Positions 56,148 to 64,000 of a stretch of 64,000 bases of DNA are shown piece after piece. Source of the DNA: Eutypa lata. Taxonomy: Eukaryota; Ascomycota; Sordariomycetes; Xylariales; Diatrypaceae. Below the pieces are notes generated by a model. That model worked only from the letters and a program-made list of their open reading frames with translations. It had not been told where the DNA came from and did no database searches. Position 1 is the first letter of the stretch. Each line of letters opens with the position of its first letter. The translations under genes were made by a program, and so were the position numbers. The DNA is taken from contig JAKULF010000004.1 in NCBI GenBank assembly GCA_022661535.1, forward strand, positions 2,170,001 through 2,234,000, read 5' to 3'.

Positions 56148-59024
56148 ATTGGCAATCCACAGACGACGATTTTGCCTTGCTCCTGATACCCAGATTTTGA
56201 CGCATTCACGAGTTTTTCTTTTTCTTTTTCAGTTCTTCTTTTTTAGTTTTCCAGTTGAAGCATTACGATCTTGAGACAGTCATAATTTGCAAGGCCTTGG
56301 TGATCCGGCGTTGTGGTACCGTCGTCGTGACTTTGTGCGGCAACCCATCATCTTCTAAGCTCTATTCATCCATTCTACGTGGATTCATAAAACAGGGTCC
56401 CCTTTCGGAATATTCGACACTATTCACCATTCAGCTGCTTGCTCATTTTCATCTTTCGATAGCAGTCACCCCGTGCATATTGGACCCCAACTTCACTTTG
56501 GCGTCCACAAGTGCACACAATCTAATCTCAACTAATCTCTGTACCATATCACCACGGACCAACGGACCAACCGCCAACCCTCAGAATTCATAATTATGTC
56601 CTACAGCACCCATCAGAATCGGATAGTTGGCAGTGGTTATTCAATGACTACTAGCCTTTCTGTCCACAACTTCACCGTGCATAGAAAGGGACATCGATCA
56701 GCATTACCAACATATTCGATTCACAGACTTGTGATCCTCACCAGCAGGTAGTTAGAATCTGGTGGCCTGTGTCAACCAAGCATTGACTGGGGCTTTCCAG
56801 TACATGCGATCTGGCAGATGAGAAGGATCACAAAGGAGTGACTCTACAAGGTGGCATTGACGGCATTGTCACACAGCGCAAGGATATTGGGAATCTGGTT
56901 AGCCTATCACATGCTATTGATTACTACAAACCGGCGCAAACTGTACGATGGTTATATGATGGGATGCCCTCCATCACCGTCATGATGCTAGGTGGATGTA
57001 AGCTTCTTGGCAAATGGTCTTCGTTAGAAGCATATAGTACGACGTACATAGGTCATGAATGAGCTGCATAGGCATGGAAATTTTAACTGTTCTACAAAGT
57101 GATGTGATGTGAGAAATATCCTCGTGATAATACTTGGACATGCTTGTATAATTTTTGAAGCCTTCGTATTTGTAACATATCCATTGAAGATATGTCCAAG
57201 AAACGCCCAACGTTGCTGTGGCATATCGTTATCGTATGCCTTCCAGCTTCTCCAAGTAGCTTCCTCGTACCACCTCGAATAATTGCATTGCGCATGTGGA
57301 GCCTACTTGGGTGTGTAGTAAATTTTAACCTGAAAGAGGAAAGAAAGGCCTTAAATAGGTATGCTTTGTCTGCCTGGGATAATATTGAGAATTACCTCCG
57401 GAAATGTTCTTATCCCTCGTTCAAAATTTATATGCTGGATGATTGGATACATTAGTACGAATGGTAAGCGTGTACAATAGAAAAAGGGGTTGTTGAGTGG
57501 GTGAGGTAAAATACCACCAGAGGTAGATATGACTTAGTTAACGTTCCAACACTTCGGGCATAGGCCTATAAAGTGGTTGATCTCTTTTCTTTTGAGTACT
57601 ACATCCCTGCTTGTATATACAAGACAAGCTGACGCTTGTGCATATGCAAGATGGCAATGGTGGTGCACCGGAGAATATTATATCAGTAGTAAGTAGAGGG
57701 GTTTTCCCGCATATGGGGAATTAGACGATGGAGGTGTATCTATCATATACAATAGGTAATTACACCAATGCCCTTACTACATAAATTATTTGGTTCAGCT
57801 TTAAATAGTTAGCATTGCATGCTGTTCTTGTCACTTAGCTTCTTCAACTGTTTACAAGGTTGCGAATACCATAAGCCTTTCCAGCACTTCCGTAAGCAAA
57901 TACCCCTATCTGTACGGCCCCCATGATGTGCCAGCCGATATTCCTACTAATCCCAAACACCTTGCTCTACATACCAGTATCCTTCCTTGACAATAGGGGG
58001 TTAGTGCCATTACTCGCACTGATATATCTCCCTCTCCCTCCCTCTCTTCCTCAAACTGAATCGATTTCCATATCCTCATCAGGGTATGTATGTGCCCAGG
58101 CCATTTCATTACTCTGTCTCCCGTTGCTATGGGATATACCGGCCTCTAAATTTACGATGTTAGATGTTGACATATAGGGTGATGTCATCTATCAACGGGA
58201 TGTAATTTACCTTGACATCCACTGGGATTTGTGGTAGTAACTTCTAACGGTAAAATCATAAGAAGAATAGTAAACACAGTGAGAAAATAGGGGGTCTAAT
58301 ATCTAGACGAGATACTCACACAGGCCTTACAATGCGCCTTCTGGAGACTTGTGCAGTGTGCAAGGATTTCAATAGTCGATTTCTTTAAGAAAGACATGTA
58401 AAGACATGCGTTGTATTATATCATTACAGATAACTGTTATTGTTCAACTAGAAAGAATCCAGTACAGTGTTGTTAACAACACTATAAGGCCCTTGCATTT
58501 ACATGTTTCAAGATCAAGATAATGTTATATGAAGTGGGTTACACCTCTTATATATGTTAAGATAAAGAAACGCAGTTTGTCATGGTGCTACTAGTGGTGA
58601 GTTAATGTTTAGCTATAGCCGTGGTATCTGTTATCTTTACGTCTCTTTGTAGGATAACAAAGCTAGCAGAGTTACGTGTAAGGCTGTAGCAAATCGTACT
58701 AATGTAGCCAACTTGTAGGATATTTATATATTATCTGAGAAGGAAAGAATAATAGGTATCTTGAACATTCCCATCGAGAAGAACACCTCTAATGTACAGA
58801 TAACATTGAATTAAAGAAGTGTGCTATGCACCACCAACCATTGAACTACCCCCATTAGGACAGAATACAAGGAAAAAACTAACAAGTTGGTTAGGTGGCA
58901 CACAGTGTAGATGCGTGACAGGCCAACTCGTTCTAAAGCCTTCTCACGTATCAATGTAACTAGTAGGCCAGAAATACAGGAACCCCTCCGTCGTCATCTT
59001 GATATCTTTCATTCGACCTAGCCG
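56148..59024. other. Gene-poor region, 2.9 kb
   Basis: 3' region of MCM1 followed by AT-rich DNA without supported genes. The block 58200-58980 is especially AT-rich and stop-dense and contains an 18-bp perfect palindrome; it may be a decayed mobile element, but I see no termini. Confidence 0.45.
58466..58483. repeat. 18-bp perfect palindrome
   Basis: AGTGTTGTTAACAACACT is identical to its reverse complement. Confidence 0.9.
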
Positions 59025-61827
59025 CTAACCTACGGTTGCTACGGGCGTCCGTTCGACAGGGGTCAAGTACACGTTCAGGGGGATCCTATCCCAGAGGCTG
59101 AATGCCCGCTGCCTCTTGATCCAGTCCTTGCTGTCGTCCGCGAGCTTCATGTCAAAGTCGTACACGATGCGGGCCATGATGAGGCGCATTTCCGCATAGG
59201 CCAGGCTGCGGTGGGTTAGGTATCTGATTAGCGAGGATACGTCTTCTGTGCGGAATTGAATGTATGTTTGGGGAGGAGGGGGTAATCAGGTGATCGGGTA
59301 TGTTGGACAGAGGACTAGATATGAGGAAGAGGGTTGTAAAAAATAAAAATAAAATATTAAGAGAGAAACACCGTACTTTCGTCCAATGCAGTTCCTGGGC
59401 CCTACGTTAAAGGGCTGGAGAGCGTCGAGCTGGTTTCCTGCCTTCGCTGCCTCCTCAGAGTCGCTCAGGAATCGCTCGGGCTTGAACGCCCAGGGGTCTG
59501 CCCAGTTGTCCTTGCTGTGGTTCATAGACCATTGCTGAACCTCGACGTAAGTCTATTCTCTCTCGTCATGTGCCAGTCAGTCAGCCAGTAAATCAAGTGC
59601 GTAGAAGAACAAAAGCTGTCGGATTGACCAAAAGAAAAGGGGGGGTTAGAGGAGTATGCATCATATCGGCATATCAAGAGTACTATAGGGGAAAGGAATG
59701 GGATCTCTGGCTAGATGGAACAGGAAAAAACTTACGCCCCCAGGGATGAAGTGGCCAGCAATCAGCTCGCCCTCGGGGGGCACAACTCGCACCAGGCCCG
59801 AAGTGACGGGCGGGTAGAGCCGGAGCGCCTCGTTGAAGACCGCGAGCATGTACGACAGCCTGCCGACGGAGTTGATGTTGATCTCGTCGGCGCTGGTGAA
59901 GGCCGAGCGGACCTCGCGGGCTAGCTTCTCCAGCGCGTCCGGTTGCGTGAGGAGCAAGTAGGTGGCCCCCGAGAGGGTGGTGGCCGTCGTCTCGGACCCT
60001 GCTAGGACTAGGATGAACGCGTTGGAGCCGAGCTGTTCGAAGGATATATTCTATATGCATGTTCCAGACAAGATGGGATTTCGATTAGTGAGTGAACGAG
60101 GATGATATTTATGTGATATTGTGATGGAAGGCTGAGGTAGAGGGTAGAGGGTAGAGGGTTAAAAATAGAAGACCGTCCTTTTGTCTTCTACTTCTTCTCC
60201 TTCTCTTCATCTTTACTACATACCCATTCCTCGCGCCGCTTAACGAGGCCCTCGAAGAGGTCATGGCGCTCCTTGTCCAAGCTGAGGCGCGACTCCAGCA
60301 TCCCGTTGATGTAGCCCTGCATCTTCGCGAAGGGGAGGAAACTGCTGAACTTCCATATCAACTGGACGACCTCGCTGAGGCCGACGTAGCAGAGGGAGAC
60401 GAGCCATGCGCCCGAGCGCACCGACTTGAAGATGAAAGAGATCTACCTGCATATCAGCATGGCGTACCTTAAAACCTAGACTTACTTTCGAGAACCATCT
60501 AAGGCCGTAGAACATGTCAAGAGACATCACGAAAAAAAATAACCGTGTACGTACTACGAGCAAGTTAGCAACTGCAACGGAACAAAATAGAAATTTTGGA
60601 TTACGGCACGCTTCTAGAAGAAGAAGACGCCTAGGAGGGGTTTCATCAAAAACAGATATTTTTTCCCCCCTTCATACATACCCCAGGGATGATAATCGGA
60701 GCCCTCCAGACAGCCGAAAGATTGGCCGAAGACGAGGTCACCGACGAGATCGAAGGTGGCATAGTTGTACCAAGCCTCTATATTGAGGGCTTTCTTCTCG
60801 ACTCCCGAACCGCCGTTACTCGATTCCTGGTGCAGTTGCTTCAGCAGCAGATTAACGTAGCGCATGATGAGAGGCTCCTGCTGGCGCACTGCAAACGCAT
60901 CTAGAGTTAGCTAGCGAGCTATTTGCTATTTGTTTCCTCCTTGCCAGATATTAAACTAATCCAGCGAGGGTTCGGGGTGGTGCTCCCAGGACATATTTGT
61001 TATGCTCTAACTAACGTTAGGAGCGGGAACCAAACCCCGTCCCACCCCGTTCCAAAACCCCTCCCCTCTCAAAAGAGAAGAAAGGAAGAAAAGAAGGAGA
61101 AGAAAAAAAAAAAAAAAAAAAAACAAGAAACAAAACCCCGCTTACGAGCAGCATCAGAAAAGCCGTGCGACAAGCCGCGCCGCAAGCGCGAGTGCTCCTC
61201 GCGGTCGGCGTTGATGATGGAGGTGGGGACGTCGCGGATGGTAGTGGTGAACGGCGGGGCCTTGGACATCTCGGCGGTGTGGCCGGGCGCGGCGCTCTCG
61301 CCCACGCGGTGCCCGTAGATGGCGCGCCAGGCCCGCGGGTCCGTGAACGAGAGGTGGTTCGGCCCCACGCGCACCACGGGGCCGTACTGCTCGTGAGCGC
61401 GCTGGGTGCGGACTGATAAACGTAGTTACATAAGTATATTAGCCACATGAAAAAAGGAGAATTTTTGTTTATTTATTTAATGATTTATTTATTGGAATTG
61501 ATAACTTACAGGCCTGTATCCCAAGCGTGTGCCGTATCCCCCACGGCAGCGTCGACGCCCGTTGCAGGACGGGCCCGGGGAACTTGCTCAGTGGGTGCAT
61601 CCAAAGGTTGTAGGCGACGGTGGAGGCCTGCCAAAAGAAGATCTATAGCACATGTTCTGTTAGGGCTATGCATATATATATATATGACTGTGTAGCTAGA
61701 ACATGTAACTAGACGTAGGCGGGTTGCTATATCTACCTAGGTAGGTATCTAAGGGCTGAGTCGCACTCACCGAGGCCAATCCGATGATGGCATAACGCCA
61801 GAGGTTGTCCGATATGTTGATGTCCAT
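59025..61827 (-). CDS. Cytochrome P450, CYP65-like, eight exons, one discordant junction
   Basis: Exons (minus): 61827-61771, 61627-61510, 61412-61146, 60888-60682, 60442-60224, 60050-59736, 59552-59377, 59205-59025; about 512 residues. A membrane anchor lies near residues 11-25. The FPGP turn is in [11 protein letters not shown], and [20 protein letters not shown] follows. The I-helix has [16 protein letters not shown], the K-helix has ExxR as [10 protein letters not shown], and the haem loop is [11 protein letters not shown], with Cys near 449, then [19 protein letters not shown]. Junctions fit GT-AG rules and phase except between exons 4 and 5: exon 4 ends HPW plus one extra G before GTATGT, while exon 5 opens [14 protein letters not shown] in phase 0. 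This implies a 1-nt insertion or sequencing error. Related enzymes hydroxylate trichothecenes and other terpenoids; the substrate here is unknown. Confidence 0.87.
61104..61124. repeat. Poly(A) run in P450 intron 3 (poly(T) in transcript)
   Basis: About 20 consecutive A on the plus strand, giving a pyrimidine-rich run in the transcript. Confidence 0.85.
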
Positions 61828-63092
61828 ATTCGTTTTTGTCTCACTTCCTCTTCTTAATTCTTATTCTTTGAAGTTATTTACAAGTGTTTATATGAGAAGA
61901 AAGCCGAGTATGAGGAAGTAAAAGCAAAAGCATTACAAGAATGCTCGAGGATCTTCGTCTAATAAGTAAGTTGAAATAGGGCAGCCCTTATTGGTTACAT
62001 AGGGTAGGTATCCTTTCTCCACGTGGATTTACTCCATCATCGACATCATCACAGTATACTACTGGGTACCTAGGTAGCAGCGCGGAACGGACGACACGGA
62101 TAAACCCGCATCCGGTATTTACACAAATCCAGCTGTCCTATAGGATCCTGGAACTAGGGGTCTTCTGGCCACATAAGAGAGGAGGGAGGCAGGGAGGCAG
62201 GGAGGGGGTGGGTGGTCGTATACCTACCTAATTGTGCAAGGGTGTAACAAGCCGTCCAGGGCGGGGTTCTCTTTTTCGAGGATTCCGGCGTATTCGTATT
62301 TCTCTGGGCTGAGACATCGATGCTGGACGGAAGCCGTTTGCCGGTCCGCCGGCCTCATCGCAGCTCCGATATGTAGTACAAATCGGCAGCCGAAAATGGG
62401 GTGTTTGGCTACGGATTCTCTATCAACGCTGCGCCGCTGTAATGTAGCCGGGCGGTTATGCCTCATCATGCCTTATAGGATATTATAGCCTTCCATGTCT
62501 TTTCCTGAAGGACTATGTTTCTCCATAGAGGAATTTTAAGGATGGGCATGGCGTGATGAGCCTAAAGGACATCACTTGCTTCTACATTGCACGTCGGCCA
62601 ATGCTAGGTAGGTTGCATCTACAATGCCCGTGCAGAGTGTGGACTGGGGAGTGCGGAGTTCGGGGACATGAGGAGTTAAGATCCGGCTCGTAGGGTATTC
62701 AGGGAAACAGCTATCACATGGTGGTTCGTAATAACATCATCAATGCTAAGTCACATGAAATATGAAAGAAATAGCCATTTGGAGGGCGTATCGTATGAGG
62801 CATCGGGCACGAATCCGCAGACCAACTGCGAGTTCTATTGGTAAAGCGAGACCGAACTCCAGACCTAGTAATTCCATGCAGAAAGTGTAGACCGACCTCT
62901 GACCAAACCGGGCATTCCCTCCATGTCAACGGGCCGTTACCGCAGATGTGGGCTTCATTTCATCTGCGCGTGGGCTCCGTGAGGTGCCGACATTCATCGT
63001 CGTTATGCTGATCCTTTTCCTCTCCCTTTCATGTTTTGCCCTAGACGACTACGACCACAACAACAACAGCAACCAAGTCCCCCGCGTTGAGC
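61828..63092. other. Intergenic, P450 promoter and eL42 3' region
   Basis: No gene supported. ACCTAGGT palindromes occur at 61735-61742 (inside P450 intron 1) and 62068-62075. A GGGAGG run lies at 62180-62206. Frames at 62224-62488 overlap on both strands and show no domain. Confidence 0.45.
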
Positions 63093-63699
63093 TTAAAAGA
63101 CGAGAGCCGCACCCTTGGTCTTCTTGTCACCACTATTGTTCCATCACCATTAGCATATCTCTAAAACGAGCGAGAACGAGCGAGCGAGTCTATCTGCGCG
63201 TGCTACGCTACAGGCGCTTCCGAATCGACACGGATTATTATGACGTACCCAAGTTCGAAATGCTTGCATCGCTTGAGGGGAAGTTGCTTCTTGGCTTTGC
63301 ACGAGGAGCATTCGAGTCGTAGAACAATCTTCTTGGTCGTCTTCGCCTTCTTGTGGAAAACGGGCTTGGTCTGACCACCGTAACCGGACTGCTTGCGGTC
63401 GTATCGACGCTTACCCTGCGCGAAGGCAGATGCCTTACCCGCCTCTGTTTTGAAACCGAGTCAGCTAACGAAATTTCCCTCTTCTGATATTTCCAATTGT
63501 TTTCCCATATCTCTTTCCTTCCAAAATTGCCCGGGGTATTTGGTTGTTCATGATGGTGATGGGATGATGACCAGCAAACCTTGAAAATATCGAAGGCCTA
63601 GCTAAGGTACGTACTGTATTGGGTGACCTTGTGAAGCGTGTGCTTCTTGCAGTCGCTGCCGCGGCAGTAGGTCTTTCTCGTCTTCGGAATGTTCACCAT
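63093..63699 (-). CDS. RPL42: 60S ribosomal protein eL42 (L44/L36a family)
   Basis: eL42 is a small zinc-binding protein of the large subunit near the E site. Exons 63615-63699, 63249-63444 and 63093-63132 join to 106 residues, the exact family length. The sequence opens [20 protein letters not shown], followed by TLHKVTQY. The middle shows the invariant [20 protein letters not shown], and the zinc ligands are completed by [10 protein letters not shown]. The short last exon adds [12 protein letters not shown]. Introns are 170 and 116 nt with GTACGT donors and CAG/TAG acceptors. Pro56 (in TKPVF) is the residue whose change to Gln confers cycloheximide resistance in yeasts, so a sensitive type is expected. 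Confidence 0.97.
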
Positions 63700-64000
63700 T
63701 TTTGCGGCCTTTACTGGTGTGTCGGGCGGAGTTAATCGATCGTGATGATGGGGAATGGTGTGGTGGTTTGATATCGGAAATTTTACTCAAAAAGACGAAG
63801 AATTTCGCAATTGTCTGGTGGGATTTGCTTGGTGTGCAGAAGCGTAGGTGGGGAACTGCCTGGTGACCCGAGAGGGAAATTGCCGGGGTTTAACCATTGT
63901 GGCTGGGCTAAAAAGATAAGATGATAGTCAGTCACGTGCACTTATGATTATGTAACCACTGCCTCGCGGCGATAATTACGTCAGCTACCTAGGTACGCTT
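63700..64000. promoter_or_regulatory. eL42 upstream region
   Basis: Promoter-side sequence of the ribosomal protein gene. It contains CACGTG at about 63934-63939 and an ACCTAGGT palindrome at 63987-63994 at the window edge. Confidence 0.35.

Overview
The window is nuclear DNA from a filamentous ascomycete (Pezizomycotina, most likely a Sordariomycete). Genes are split by short introns (about 50-240 nt) with GTAAGT/GTATGT-type donors and often CTAAC-like branch sites. The recognisable proteins have their filamentous-fungal forms: a PLS1-type tetraspanin, fungal WASP, CHS5 with FN3 and BRCT domains, an annexin with disordered extensions, and a 72-residue membrane protein. Intergenic DNA is long, AT-richer and full of AGGT/ACCT tetranucleotide tracts. 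The genus is not decidable by eye. No tRNA, rRNA, CRISPR array or intact transposon was seen.

Layout. 1-13 kb: a UbiA-type membrane prenyltransferase (954-1959), an uncharacterised 897-residue coiled-coil protein (3255-5948, minus), a short-chain dehydrogenase (7528-8502), the GPI-anchor subunit GPI2 (8780-10409, minus) and a small secreted/single-pass protein (12497-13278). 15-26 kb: an annexin with an Arg/Glu/His-rich tail (15208-17698), a small TM ORF (18238-18534, minus), an unknown 355-residue protein (19598-20828, minus), an unknown multi-pass membrane protein (22234-23583) and a broken CorA-like membrane gene (about 24047-25678) with two in-frame TAG codons and a frame change. 27-42 kb is the housekeeping core: CHS5, an unknown 290-residue protein, eIF1A, the WASP homologue, an 81-residue-class small protein, the XPF/RAD1 nuclease and a 72-residue membrane protein. 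42-59 kb is gene-poor, with only a tetraspanin (46612-47423, minus) and the MADS-box factor MCM1 (55200-56147). 59-64 kb: an eight-exon cytochrome P450 with a one-base problem at one splice junction (59025-61827, minus) and ribosomal protein eL42 (63093-63699, minus).

How the genes relate. This is an ordinary fungal neighbourhood rather than an operon or a recognisable secondary-metabolite cluster. The UbiA enzyme, the SDR and the P450 are too far apart to be argued into one pathway. CHS5 (export of chitin synthase to the surface), WASP (Arp2/3 actin at endocytic sites), GPI2 (GPI anchors for wall proteins) and the tetraspanin all concern cell surface and polarity, but their adjacency is probably coincidental.

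Splice junctions were placed by eye from donor/acceptor motifs and reading-frame continuity. I found no convincing new biological system. The most useful leads are the CorA-like pseudogene, the P450 junction, several coherent unknown proteins, the gene-poor DNA upstream of MCM1 and a recurring 8-bp palindrome.
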